In this document: piece after piece, positions 28,108 to 37,680 of the stretch | Position numbering within the stretch: position 1 is the stretch's first letter | Layout of the letters: every line of letters starts with the position of its first letter | Origin: Cupriavidus sp. WKF15 | Lineage (GTDB): Bacteria; Pseudomonadota; Gammaproteobacteria; Burkholderiales; Burkholderiaceae | Assembly (NCBI RefSeq): GCF_029278605.1 | Contig: NZ_CP119572.1 | Location: 2,294,001-2,358,000 of the forward strand | DNA length: 64,000 nt | Reading direction: 5' to 3' | Translations under genes and position numbers: made by a program | Notes under the pieces: model-generated | The model's input: only the letters and a program-made list of their open reading frames with translations | Told to the model about the DNA's origin: nothing | The model's database searches: none

Positions 28108-28108
<1 letters not shown>

Positions 28109-28701
28109 TGAGCGACTTCATCCAACCCGTCACGCTGTCAGGCCGGCACGCCACGCTCGAGCCGCTCAGGGCCGAGCACGCGCAAGGCCTGCGCGCTGCT
28201 GCTGCCGACGGCGACCTGTGGAAGCTGTGGTACACCAGCGTGCCCGCGCCCGAGCGCATGGAAGCCGAGATCGCGCGTCGCCTTGGCCTGCAAGAGCAGG
28301 GCTCGATGCAGCCGTTCGCGGTGCGCGACGCCAATGGCGAACTCGCCGGCATGACGACGTACATGAACATCGACGCGGCCAACCGGCGCGTGGAGATCGG
28401 CTCCACGTGGTATGCGCAGCGCGTCCAGCGCACGCCGCTGAACACCGAGTGCAAGCTGATGCTGCTGCGCCATGCGTTCGAACAGCTCGAGTGCATCGCC
28501 GTGGAGTTCCGCACGCACTGGATGAACCACCAGAGCCGCACGGCCATCGCGCGCCTGGGCGCGAAACAGGACGGCGTGCTGCGCAACCACACGCGCATGC
28601 CGGACGGTTCGCTGCGCGACACCGTGGTGTTCTCGATCATCGCCAGCGAATGGCCGGCGGTGCGCAATCACCTGCAATTCCAGCTCGAGCGGCCGCGCTG
28701 A
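28108..28701 (+). CDS. GNAT acetyltransferase (RimJ/RimL-like)
   Basis: The 197-residue product has the GNAT fold of the RimJ/RimL/YdaF branch: an N-terminal LEPLRAEHAQGL, strand pair MQPFAVRDANGELAGMTTYM, the acetyl-CoA segment NTECKLMLLRHAFE and the C-terminal AVEFRTHWMNHQSRTAIARL. It likely acetylates an N-terminal amine or small substrate; target unknown. Its position inside the MoxR-VWA operon, overlapping moxR by one base, suggests co-translation. Confidence 0.9.
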
Positions 28702-28736
28702 GGCGCGCCGCCTGCTGCCACTGATCGCGAGGCACC

Positions 28737-29912
28737 ATGCTGATCGATTTCTTCTTCTCGCTGCGCCACGCCAAGCTGCCGGTCTCGGTCAAGGAGTACC
28801 TGACCATGCTCGAAGCGCTCAAGGCCCAGGTCATCACGCCATCGATCGACGAGTTCTACTACCTGGCGCGCATGACGCTGGTCAAGGACGAGAAGCACTT
28901 CGACAAGTTCGACCAGACCTTCGGCGCGTATTTCAAGGGCGTGGAAAGCCTGGTCGACTGGAAGTCCGACATTCCACTCGACTGGCTGCAGAAGACGCTC
29001 GAGCGCGAACTCTCGGCCGAGGAAAAGGCCAAGATCGAGGCCATGGGCGGACTCGACAAGCTCATGGAACGCCTGAAGCAACTGCTCGAAGAGCAGAAGG
29101 AAAAGCATGAGGGCGGCAACAAGTGGATCGGCACGGGCGGCACCTCGCCGTTCGGGCACGGCGGCTACAACCCCGAGGGCATCCGCATCGGCGGACCGTC
29201 CAAGGGCAACCGCACCGCGATCAAGGTGTGGGAAGCGCGCACCTACAAGGACTATGACGACCAGGTCGAACTCGGCACGCGCAACATCAAGGTGGCACTG
29301 CGCCGCCTGCGGCGTTTCGCACGCGACGGCGCCGACACCGAGCTGGACCTGGACGACACCATCCACTCCACCGCGGCCAATGCCGGCCTGCTCGACATCA
29401 AGCTGCGGCCCGAGCGCCACAACAAGGTCAAGGTGCTGATGCTGATGGATGTGGGCGGCTCGATGGACGATCACATCAAGCGCGTGGAGGAACTGTTCTC
29501 GGCCACCAAGACCGAGTTCAAGCACCTCGAGTACTACTACTTCCACAACTGCCTGTACGACCATGTGTGGAAGAACAACCGCCGCCGCCACGCTGAAAAG
29601 CTGAACACGTGGGACCTGCTGCACAAGTACACGCCCGACTACAAGATCATCTTCGTCGGCGACGCGACCATGAGCCCGTACGAGATCCTGCAGCCCGGTG
29701 GCTCGGTCGAGTACAACAATGCGGAAGCCGGCTCGGTGTGGCTGAACCGCGTGACCGAGCAGTTCCCGCACTTCGTCTGGCTCAACCCGGAGCCGGAGGG
29801 CCTGTGGCAGTACCGGCAGTCGATCACGGTTATCAACCAGCTGATGAAGGGACGCATGTATCCCGTCACGCTGGCGGGCCTGGAAGCGGCGATGAAGGTG
29901 TTGTCGAAGTGA
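28737..29912 (+). CDS. VWA-domain protein (CoxE-like MoxR partner)
   Basis: The 391-residue cytoplasmic protein has a helical N-terminal half and a C-terminal von Willebrand A domain. The metal-site motif is DVGGSMDDH, with Gly where most VWA domains have the first Ser of DxSxS; this variant appears to be normal in this subfamily. With a MoxR ATPase such proteins form chaperone complexes. The start at 28737 follows GCGAGGCACC, and it closes the moxR-GNAT-VWA operon. Confidence 0.92.
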   Translation: MLIDFFFSLRHAKLPVSVKEYLTMLEALKAQVITPSIDEFYYLARMTLVKDEKHFDKFDQTFGAYFKGVESLVDWKSDIPLDWLQKTLERELSAEEKAKIEAMGGLDKLMERLKQLLEEQKEKHEGGNKWIGTGGTSPFGHGGYNPEGIRIGGPSKGNRTAIKVWEARTYKDYDDQVELGTRNIKVALRRLRRFARDGADTELDLDDTIHSTAANAGLLDIKLRPERHNKVKVLMLMDVGGSMDDHIKRVEELFSATKTEFKHLEYYYFHNCLYDHVWKNNRRRHAEKLNTWDLLHKYTPDYKIIFVGDATMSPYEILQPGGSVEYNNAEAGSVWLNRVTEQFPHFVWLNPEPEGLWQYRQSITVINQLMKGRMYPVTLAGLEAAMKVLSK

Positions 29913-30047
29913 GGCGGTGAATGGCCAGGCTTTACCGGCGTGGCCGCGGGTACGCCACCCGGCCCCGCTGATCGGCCTGGTCATGCCCCATGCCTTGCGT
30001 GCGAGCCAGTCCCGGCATCGCGGCGATCAGGGTCGCGCGGGTTGCGC

Positions 30048-31028
30048 TCAGTCCAAGGTGATTCCCGCCGCCCGGATGAACGCCCCATAGCGGTTCCGGT
30101 CGGCGTTCTGCCGGTCGGCAAATGCCTGGATGCTCAGGGGCTGCGCCGTCCCGCCAAGACGGTTGACGTTCTCCTGCAACTGCGCGCTGCCCAGGACACG
30201 GTTGATTTCCCGGTTCATGCGCTCGACGATGGCCTGCGGCGTGCCAGCCGGCGCATAAACGCCGAAGGTGGTGTCGCCGTCCACGCCGCCCAATCCGGCT
30301 TCGGCCACGGTGGGCACTCCCGGGTACTGGGCCGCGCGCCTGGCGCTGGCCACCGCCAGCAAGCGCAGCTTGCCACTGGCAACATGCTGCAGGCCGGGGC
30401 CGGGGTCGAACATGAACTGCACCTGCCCCGCCAGCAGGTCATTCAGGGCCGGCGCCGCGCCCTTGTAGGGTACGTGCAGGACATCGAGCTTGCCGGCGCG
30501 CCTGAACATCTCCGCAGCGATATGGGGCGAACTGCCATTGCCGGGGGAACCGTAGCTGAGCTTGCCCGGATGCGCGCGCAGGTAGGCGATGAATTCGTTC
30601 AGGGTCGTGGCCGGGACTGACGGGTGCACCAGCAGGTAGACGCGCACCAGCGCCACCGATGCCACCGGCACCAGGTCCTTCTGCGGGTCGTAAGGCATCT
30701 TCTTGTACAGGAACGGATCGATGGTGACCGCGCCGCCCGATGTCAGCAGGAAGGTATAGCCGTCGGCCGGCGCCTTGGCCACGGCGTCGCCGCCGATCGT
30801 GCCGTTGGCACCGGGCCGGTTGTCGATCACGACCGGCTGCTTCAGCGCCTCGCCCAGCGCTGGCGCAACGCCGCGCGCGAGCGTGTCGGCCGCGCCGCCG
30901 GCCGGAAAATTGACCACGAGCCGGATCGGCTTGGCAGGCCAGGTCTGCGCGCTGGTAGCACTGGCCAGCGCCGCCAGCAGGCAGGCGCCGACGCTCAGGC
31001 GGCGCACGAAACGGTAGGGAAAGGGCAT
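30048..31028 (-). CDS. Bug/TctC-type periplasmic solute-binding protein
   Basis: The 326-residue protein has a signal peptide (to about ATSAQ) and the Bug fold with its signatures: VVNFPAGGAADTLARGVAP, VVIDNRPGANGTIGGD, YGSPGNGSSPH and LHVPYKGAAPALNDLLAGQV. Bug receptors bind carboxylates for tripartite tricarboxylate transporters, and Burkholderiales have many orphans. It follows the aldehyde dehydrogenase and benzoylformate decarboxylase-like genes, so an aromatic or related carboxylate ligand is plausible but inferred. Confidence 0.93.
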   Translation of the reverse strand: MPFPYRFVRRLSVGACLLAALASATSAQTWPAKPIRLVVNFPAGGAADTLARGVAPALGEALKQPVVIDNRPGANGTIGGDAVAKAPADGYTFLLTSGGAVTIDPFLYKKMPYDPQKDLVPVASVALVRVYLLVHPSVPATTLNEFIAYLRAHPGKLSYGSPGNGSSPHIAAEMFRRAGKLDVLHVPYKGAAPALNDLLAGQVQFMFDPGPGLQHVASGKLRLLAVASARRAAQYPGVPTVAEAGLGGVDGDTTFGVYAPAGTPQAIVERMNREINRVLGSAQLQENVNRLGGTAQPLSIQAFADRQNADRNRYGAFIRAAGITLD

Positions 31029-31099
31029 GACTTTGTCTCGGGGATGCCGGACGGTGATCCGCCCGTGCAGGTTCTGGTACATTCCGGCCGGCTGGCGGC

Positions 31100-32550
31100 T
31101 CAGAACGGATAGGTCGCGGCGTAGTCTGCACGGTGATCCAGCGCAGTTCGGTAAATGCGTCAATGCCCGCCTTGCCGCTGAAACGGCCGTAGCCGCTCGC
31201 CTTGACGCCACCAAACGGCATTTGCGCCTCGTCATGGACGGTAGGCCCGTTGACATGGCAGATGCCAGAGTCGATGCGGCCCGCGACTTGCATGGCGCGA
31301 GCCGTGTCCCGGCCGAACACCGCAGCGGACAGCCCATACTCCGAATCGTTGGCACAGGCAATGGCCGCCTCCACCCCGCTCACCCGCACCACGGCCTTGA
31401 CCGGGCCGAACGACTCCTCGCGGTATATGTCCATGGCCGGCGTCACATGACCGAGGATCGTCGCGGGCATCAGCGTGCTGGTGGCCTTGCTACCGCAGGC
31501 GAGCCGCGCACCCTTGGCCAGCGCGTCGTCGATCATCGCGTTGCAGCGCTGCACGGTGGTCATGTCGACCACCGACCCGAGCACCGCCGGACCCTCGCGC
31601 GGATCGGCCAGCGGCAGGGCGGCGGCGCGCGCCGCCAGCTTTTCCACAAAGGCGTCGGCAACCGCGTCATCGACGATCATGCGTTCCGTCGACATGCAGA
31701 TCTGGCCTGAATTGGCGAAGGCGCCGAATATCGCGGCGTCTACGGCTGCATCGAGATCGGCATCGTCGAGCACCACCAGCGGCGCCTTGCCGCCCAACTC
31801 CAGCACGGCCGGCTTCAGGTACTGCGCGCAGGTCTGCGCGATCAGCCTGCCGACGCGCGTGGAGCCGGTGAAGTTGACACGCCGCACCGCCGGGTGGGCA
31901 ATGATCGCTTCGACCACCGTTGCCGCGTCGGCCGGGGCATTGGTGATGAAATTGACGACGCCCGCCGGGAAGCCCGCCTCCGCCAGCGCATCGATGATCA
32001 GGCCATGCGTGGCCGGGCAGATTTCCGCGCCCTTCAGGATGACGGTATTGCCGCACGCCAGCGCCGTTGCCACGGCACGCACGCCCAGGATCACCGGCGC
32101 GTTCCACGGCGCGATGCCCAGCACCACGCCCGCGCCCTGCCGCACCGCCATCGCCAGGCTGCCGGGCACATCCGATGGAATCACCTCGCCGTTGATCCGC
32201 GTCGTCAGCGCGGCCGCTTCCTGGAGCATGCCGACCGCAAGGTGCACATTGAAGCCAGCCCAAATCGCCGAGGCACCGGTCTCCACCGCCATGGCGGCCG
32301 TAATCGCCTCGGCCTTGGCTTCGAGCGAATGCGCGGCGCGCATCAGCAACCCGCGCCGCTCGCCAGGACCGGTGTCGCGCCATGCGGGAAAGGCTCGCCC
32401 AGCGGCTTCGGCTGCCGCCAGCGCGTCGGCTGCCGTGGCCGCCGGCGCGCGCGTGGCCACGCTGTGGTCAAGCGGATTGCGCCGCTTGAAGGTGGCGCCG
32501 CTGGCGGCCTGCGCGCGCTCGCCGTTGATCAGCATCGTGATGCTTTGCAT
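31100..32550 (-). CDS. Aldehyde dehydrogenase (benzaldehyde/vanillin type), frameshifted in its last codons
   Basis: The NAD(P)-dependent dehydrogenase shows APWNAPVILGVRAVATAL, the ELGGKAPLVVLDDADLD active-site glutamate block and the catalytic cysteine in FANSGQICMSTERM, then PFGGVKASGYGRF and FTELRWITVQTTPR. That branch oxidises vanillin, salicylaldehyde or benzaldehyde. After TTPR the frame is lost by one base: the neighbouring frame ends YPF-stop at 31100, the family's usual tail, while the actual frame runs on to 30439 through the Bug gene in the wrong phase. As sequenced the protein would carry about 220 foreign residues. Start MQSITMLINGE at 32550. Confidence 0.85.
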
Positions 32551-32614
32551 GCTGTAGTCTCCTGGAAATGATGTCTTGTCCTTCTTCTCGCGAGGCGTCC
32601 GACGCTGACGCGGC

Positions 32615-33920
32615 TTATGCCACGTCAACCTCCACCACGGTGGGCACGGTCATCCGCAATGCAGCCGCCAGCGTCTCGCGCAATTCTTCAGCATCGCTCA
32701 CCCGTGCCGCTTTGCAGCCGTGCCCGAGTGCAATCGACACGAAATCCAGGTCGGGCAGCGCCGTCCCGACCAGCGGATCGGCGCTGCCGAAGCCGAAGGT
32801 CGGCGCGAACTCCTGCAGGGCGGCATAGCGACGGTTGTTGAGCACGATGAACGTGATCGGCAATCCCAGTTGCGCGGCACTCCACAGCGCCTGGATCGAA
32901 TACATGCTCGAGCCGTCGCCGACCACGCCGATCACCTTGCGGCCAGGCTTGCCAAGCGCAACGCCCACCGCGGCAGGCAGGCCGTAGCCGAGGCCGCCGC
33001 TGCACATCGTATAGAAGGTCTCGCTGCGCAGGATCGGAAGATGGCGATGCATCACCGGGCGCGCACTGGGCGCTTCCTCCACCACGATGGAGTCGGGATC
33101 GCGCAGTTCCGCCAGCGTCTGCAGCACGTAGGCAACGCTCATCGGCGCGCCGGGCTCGGCGCGCGGCGCCGGCACGCGCAGACGCGGCGCTTCACGCCGC
33201 GGCGGCGCCGGGCGCGCCAGCAGGTCGACCACGCCCTGGCGGATACTGCCGACCGCGGCCGTGCCCGCCGGCGCCCATGCGGCGATATTCGGATCGTCGA
33301 TCAGCTGCACCACCTGGGCTCCTCGCGGCGCATGGGGGCCCGAGCCTTCCACGTGATAGGTGAACACTGCCGCCCCCACGGCGAACACCAGGTCATGCCC
33401 CGCCAGCAGGTCGACGATCTTCTCGCGCATTGCCGGCAGAAAGCCGGCGAACAGCGGATGGTCTTCCGGAAAGCCGCAGCGCCCGGACATCGGCGCGACC
33501 CACACCGCCGCCTGGTGCCGTTCCGCCAGCCGGACCACATCGTCCCAGGCACCGTCGCGATCCACGGCCGCACCCACTACGAACGCCGGCCGGCGGCTGG
33601 CATCGAGGGCCTCGCCGATCTGTGCAAGCAGGTCCGGCTGCACGCGGCTCTCGGTACTGACCGTGCGCGGCAGCACCGGCTCGCACGGCCGGGCCCAGTC
33701 ATCGGCCGGCACGGAGATCAGCACCGGCCCGCGCGGCGGCTGCATGGCGATGTAGTAGCCACGTGCAATCGCCTGCGGCACGTCTTCGGCGCGCGCGGGC
33801 TCGCGGCTCCACTTAGGGCTTGGGCAGCTCGGTGGCCTGGGCCGAGAACAGGAACGGCTCGTAGGGAAGGATCGAGCGCGCCTGCTGGCCGGCGGTGATC
33901 ACCATCGGGGTGCGGTTCTT
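32615..33920 (-). pseudogene. mdlC: Benzoylformate decarboxylase-like TPP enzyme, frameshifted and lacking its 5' end
   Basis: The longest open part (32615-33781 and upstream) covers the middle and C-terminal TPP-binding domains, with GDGSSMYSIQALWSAAQLGL and the closing NN of the thiamine motif. Reading upstream it continues as PKWSREPARAEDVPQAI; the sequence before that, NRTPMVITAGQQARSILP to ATELPKP, is in another frame that stops at 33813, so a few bases are missing there. Upstream of HKNRTP the family N terminus (about 100 residues with the TPP glutamate) is absent and LysR sequence begins instead. It cannot make an active enzyme. Benzoylformate decarboxylase acts in the mandelate pathway before benzaldehyde dehydrogenase, which fits the neighbour. 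Confidence 0.85.
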
Positions 33921-34220
33921 GTGCAGCGGCTGTTCGCCAGCGCCGGCCTGGCCACGCCCGACATCGTGGCCGAAACGCGCTCGATCATCGCGCTGAAGAG
34001 CCTGGTCATGCACGCCGGCTTCCTGTGCTGGATGGCAGAGCCAATGTATGACGCGGAGCAACGGGCAGGGCTGATGCGGCCACTGCCGATACCGGGCGCC
34101 AATGCGCCGCGACGGCTGTCGGTGTACAAGCGCCGGCAGGGCATCCTGCCAGGACCGGCACTCAAGTTGCTGGAACTGCTGCGTGAAGTGACCGCCGGCG
34201 ACTATTCTCCTTTCAACTGA
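33921..34220 (+). pseudogene. LysR-family regulator remnant (C-terminal effector domain only)
   Basis: The 99-codon remnant starts abruptly at VQRLFASAGLATPDIVAETR and continues through LKSLVMHAGFLCWMAEPMYD to a natural stop. This is the second half of a LysR effector-binding domain; the winged helix and first subdomain, some 190 residues, are missing. It abuts the truncated benzoylformate decarboxylase-like gene in divergent orientation, so both 5' ends and the intergenic promoter were lost together. The original gene was presumably the local regulator. Confidence 0.8.
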
Positions 34221-34400
34221 TGATCCGGCCGCCGTTGCCGATCATCGCGACTTCCACGTAGTCGGGAGCGCGGTGCCGGTTGCGGTCATGGTGCACGCGC
34301 AGGCCGCCAAAATCGCGCTTGCCGAACGCCTCCAGCTTGCTGATGAACACCAGGACAACACCATGGGCAAGGCAGCGGACCGTGCCCGGACTGGTGAGCG
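34213..34400 (-). other. Possible gene remnant of unknown family in a degenerate 330-base stretch
   Basis: The region 34221-34551 has no intact gene. On the minus strand one frame reads LVFISKLEAFGKRDFGGLRV and ends APDYVEVAMIGNGGRIIS-stop at 34213, overlapping the end of the LysR remnant. It looks like the C terminus of a real protein, with another frame just upstream reading PKTVADILIAHQSG, but I do not recognise the family and no start is apparent. Confidence 0.35.
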
Positions 34401-34551
34401 ATCAGGATGTCCGCCACCGTCTTCGGTGCGGAGAACAGCAGCGTGGTCTGCGCCCTGGACGCCTCCCGTTGTGCCCGGGGAGTGTCAGCGACCGGTCCGG
34501 TACGCGAGTATGGCGGCAAACCCTGTCTGTTGCGGCCGCGCGGCAACAAAG

Positions 34552-35454
34552 TCAGGCGCGCGTATCGGTGCCCTCCATCAGCCATGCGCGAAAGGTCTGC
34601 AGCGCTGGCAGATGCTGCTTGTGCTCGGGATAGCACAGGTAATAGCCCTTGTTGCTGAGCACGCGCGCCGGATGCGCAACCACGAGCCCGCCGTTGGCCA
34701 GCTCTTCCTCGATCAGGCAGCGTGGAATCAGCGCAATGCCAAGCCCCGACAGTGCCGCCTGCGTGAGCAGCGAGAACTGGTCGAAGCGCGCTCCGGCCCA
34801 TGCCTCGCGCGTGGGCACGCCAAGTTCCGCAAACCAGTCCGGCCAGGCCTCCGGCACCGTCGTGTGGTGCAACAGCGGAAACCGCAGCAATTCCTCTGGC
34901 GATCCCAGCGGGCCGTGCGCAGGTCCGCCAAGCAAGCCGGGCCGGCACACAGGCACGATTTCGCGGCCAATCATGTAGTCCGCCACGCTGCCCGGCCACA
35001 CGCCTACGCCGAAGCGGATGGCCGCGTCCAGCTCGGGCTCGGCAAATACGTAGCCCTGTGCGTGCGGGATGAACTCCAGCTTCACCTGCGGGTGACGTGC
35101 AAAGAATTGGGGCAGCCGCGGGATCAGCCACTTGGCGCCGAGCGTGGGCATGCTCGCGATATGGAGGACTCCAGCCTGCTGCTCGCGGCCCGCGGCCCCC
35201 ACCGTGGCGGCTTCGATTTCATCCAGCGTCGGCCGGATGCGTTCCAGGTAGCGCGCCCCCGCCGGGGTCAGCTCCAGCCGCTGACGCACCCGCTCAAACA
35301 ATTCCACGCCGAGCAGCGATTCCAGGCTACGCACCTGCTTGCTGACCGCCCCCTGCGTCACATGCCGGTCCCGGGCGGCAGCCGTAAAACTGTTGTGACG
35401 GGCAGCCGCCTCAAACGCCTGCAATTCGGTCATCGACGGCATCATGCGCCGCAT
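34552..35454 (-). CDS. LysR-family transcriptional regulator (GcvA-like)
   Basis: The 300-residue protein has an N-terminal winged helix (LQAFEAAARHNSFTAAARD, then HVTQGAVSKQVRSLESLLGV) and a periplasmic-binding-like effector domain. The HVTQGAVSKQ recognition helix is typical of the GcvA branch. It is divergent from a Bug receptor gene with 131 bases between, so it probably controls the Bug/N-formylglutamate amidohydrolase operon. The start could be 35454 or one of the nearby downstream ATGs. Confidence 0.93.
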   Translation of the reverse strand: MRRMMPSMTELQAFEAAARHNSFTAAARDRHVTQGAVSKQVRSLESLLGVELFERVRQRLELTPAGARYLERIRPTLDEIEAATVGAAGREQQAGVLHIASMPTLGAKWLIPRLPQFFARHPQVKLEFIPHAQGYVFAEPELDAAIRFGVGVWPGSVADYMIGREIVPVCRPGLLGGPAHGPLGSPEELLRFPLLHHTTVPEAWPDWFAELGVPTREAWAGARFDQFSLLTQAALSGLGIALIPRCLIEEELANGGLVVAHPARVLSNKGYYLCYPEHKQHLPALQTFRAWLMEGTDTRA

Positions 35455-35585
35455 ACATCACCTCAACTTCACGACCAAATGGAATGACCGTGCGATTTTA
35501 TTTCGTTTGCCGCCACATTGCTGGCGCGAGCAGAATCGGGGAAACCGCTTTTCTCCCTCCGCTTAATTCCCGTCTCGCACAAACC

Positions 35586-36572
35586 ATGCAACGTCGACAA
35601 GTCTTCCGCGTTCTCGTCGCGGCCTCGGCCGCCTTTGCCGCCGGCGCCACGCTGCCCGCCGCAGCCCAGACCAACTACCCGACCAAGCCGATCACGCTGG
35701 TAGTGCCATTCCCGGCGGGCGGTACGACCGATATCGTGGCGCGCATCGTCGCCGACAAGCTGGGCCAGCAGCTCGGCCAGGCCGTGGTGGTGGACAACAG
35801 AGGCGGTGCGGGCGGCAGCATCGGCACCGCCTACCTGGCCAAGGCCGCGCCGGACGGCTACACGCTTGGCATCGCCACGGCCTCGACGCATGGCATCAAT
35901 CCGGCCGTGTACCCGCGCCTGTCCTATGACGCGACCAAGGATTTCACGACCATCACGAATCTGGCATCCGTGCCTAACTTGATGAGCATCCACCCGTCCG
36001 TGAAAGCCACCGACATGAAGTCGTTCATCGCACTGGCGCACGCGCAACCCAACAAGCTGGCCTATGGCTCGGCCGGCAATGGCAGCGTATCGCACATGAT
36101 GGGCGAACTGTTCAAGATGAGCAGCAAGACCGAACTGCTGCACGTGCCGTACAAGGGCGTCGGCCCGGCGCTGAACGACGCGCTGGCCGGCCAGGTCCAG
36201 GTGCTGTTCGACAACCTGCCGTCGTCGCTGCCGTTCATCGAAAGCGGCAAGCTGCGCGCGCTGGCCGTGGCCGCGCCCAAGCGCGTCGCTGCGCTGCCCA
36301 ATGTGCCGACCTTCGCCGAGCTGGGCCTGCCTGAGGTCAACGACGCCGCATGGTTCGGCCTGATCGCCCCGGCGAACCTGCCGGCCGAGCTGCAGAGCAA
36401 GCTGAACGCGGCCGCCATCAAGGTGCTGGCATTGCCCGAGGTGAAGGCTAAACTGGAAAAGCTGGGCGCCACGCCGGTGGGCAACTCGCCTGCGCAGTTT
36501 GCCGCGCAGATCAAGAGCGAAGTGGCCAAGAACAAGCGCGTGGCCGCCGCGGCCAAGATCTCTCTCGACTGA
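35586..36572 (+). CDS. Bug/TctC-type periplasmic solute-binding protein
   Basis: The 328-residue protein has a signal peptide (RRQVFRVLVAASAAFAAGAT) and the Bug motifs VVPFPAGGTTDIVARIVADK, VVVDNRGGAGGSIGTAYL and LLHVPYKGVGPALNDALAGQ. It lies between a divergent LysR gene and, 13 bases downstream, an N-formylglutamate amidohydrolase-like gene. The ligand may therefore be an N-acylated amino acid or similar carboxylate; this is inferred from the operon. Confidence 0.93.
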   Translation: MQRRQVFRVLVAASAAFAAGATLPAAAQTNYPTKPITLVVPFPAGGTTDIVARIVADKLGQQLGQAVVVDNRGGAGGSIGTAYLAKAAPDGYTLGIATASTHGINPAVYPRLSYDATKDFTTITNLASVPNLMSIHPSVKATDMKSFIALAHAQPNKLAYGSAGNGSVSHMMGELFKMSSKTELLHVPYKGVGPALNDALAGQVQVLFDNLPSSLPFIESGKLRALAVAAPKRVAALPNVPTFAELGLPEVNDAAWFGLIAPANLPAELQSKLNAAAIKVLALPEVKAKLEKLGATPVGNSPAQFAAQIKSEVAKNKRVAAAAKISLD

Positions 36573-36585
36573 TTGCCGCAGCACC

Positions 36586-37476
36586 ATGACCGAAGCAGAC
36601 CGAAAGAGCGCGGACAGTCCGTACCAGCTGTACCAGCCGGAAGGCCCGGTGAGCGCGCTGTTCCTTGACTCGCCGCACAGCGCCACCGTCTACCCCACGG
36701 ACTTCCGCCCGGATGCCAGCCTGCCCCTGCCGCTGCTGCGGCAGGCCGAAGACACCTTCGTCGACGAGCTCTACGCGGGCGCCCCGGCACGCGGCATTCC
36801 GCTGCTGTGCGCGGGCTTCCCGCGCAGCTACCTCGACGCCAACCGCGCGCTCGAGGAGATCGACGAAGCCCTGCTCGACGCACCGTGGCCCGGCGCCAGG
36901 CAGGAAACGGCCAAGACCCGTCTCGGCAAGGGCCTGGTCTGGCGCGTGCTCGACACCGGCGAAGCAATCTATGACCGCAAGCTGAGCGTGGAAGAAGTGC
37001 AGTCGCGCATCAACCGCTACTACCTGCCGTACTACGCGCAACTGCAGAAGCTGGCCGATCATGCCGTTTCCGAACATGGTGCAGCCTGGCACATCAACTG
37101 CCATTCGATGCCCAGCCAGGCAGCGCAATACGCCACCGAGTTCCCGGGGCTTCAACACCCCGATTTCGTCGTCGGCGACCGCGACGGGACCACTTGCGAC
37201 AAGCGCTTCACCGACCGTGTCGAAGGCGTGCTCAAGGACATGGGCTATGACGTCTGGCGCAACCACCCGTACAAGGGCGTGGAAATCGTGCGCGTGGTGG
37301 GACAGCCGCAGACCGGCCGCCACAGCCTGCAGCTCGAGATCAACCGCAAGCTCTATATGGACGAAACAGGCCTGACCCACACGGCCGGCTTTGCCAAGCT
37401 GCGGCACAACCTGAACGCCATGCTCGACGACCTGCTGAAGTTCACGCGGTCCATGCCCGCTCGCGCGCTGCGCTGA
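36586..37476 (+). CDS. N-formylglutamate amidohydrolase family protein
   Basis: The 296-residue enzyme belongs to the zinc-dependent N-formylglutamate deformylase family, with LDSPHSATVYP (first metal His), the FPRSYLDANRA block, AWHINCHSMPSQ and the C-terminal LQLEINRKLYMDETGL. HutG-type members release formate from N-formylglutamate in histidine degradation. No hut genes are in the window, so this is a stand-alone amidohydrolase coupled to a Bug receptor. Confidence 0.9.
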   Translation: MTEADRKSADSPYQLYQPEGPVSALFLDSPHSATVYPTDFRPDASLPLPLLRQAEDTFVDELYAGAPARGIPLLCAGFPRSYLDANRALEEIDEALLDAPWPGARQETAKTRLGKGLVWRVLDTGEAIYDRKLSVEEVQSRINRYYLPYYAQLQKLADHAVSEHGAAWHINCHSMPSQAAQYATEFPGLQHPDFVVGDRDGTTCDKRFTDRVEGVLKDMGYDVWRNHPYKGVEIVRVVGQPQTGRHSLQLEINRKLYMDETGLTHTAGFAKLRHNLNAMLDDLLKFTRSMPARALR

Positions 37477-37492
37477 GCCGCGGCACAAGATT

Positions 37493-37518
37493 CCCGGATG
37501 CAGCACGCTGCATCCGGG
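37493..37518 (+). terminator. Hairpin terminator after the amidohydrolase gene
   Basis: The 12-bp arms 37493-37504 and 37507-37518 are perfectly complementary, 17 bases after the stop codon; the following sequence is only mildly T-rich. Confidence 0.75.
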
Positions 37519-37592
37519 TTCATCTCGGTTGCACAACACACTGGCTTTCTGATAAAGCGACACGATTATTGGTGCGCAACAAGAATGGGTAA

Positions 37593-37610
37593 CAAAGTTT
37601 AGGAACTTTG
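37593..37610. promoter_or_regulatory. AT-rich inverted repeat upstream of the lipoprotein gene
   Basis: CAAAGTT (37593-37599) and AACTTTG (37604-37610) form a 7-bp inverted repeat around TAGG, in the AT-rich promoter-like region before the gene at 37681. It could be an operator or an mRNA hairpin. Confidence 0.35.
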
Positions 37611-37680
37611 CAAGATAGGTTTCCTCTATCATGGCAATCCTTTGCGAACCCACGCTTGCCGGAATGGCAAGACAGACACC

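Noticed and set aside
29474..29490. VWA metal-site defect (DVGGSM instead of DxSxS)
   Set aside because: The Gly substitution is, to my knowledge, common in this CoxE-like subfamily, so I do not treat it as a broken site.
30439..31099. C-terminal extension of the aldehyde dehydrogenase ORF as a real domain
   Set aside because: It is the Bug gene read in the wrong phase after a lost frame; the usual dehydrogenase end is visible one base out of phase.
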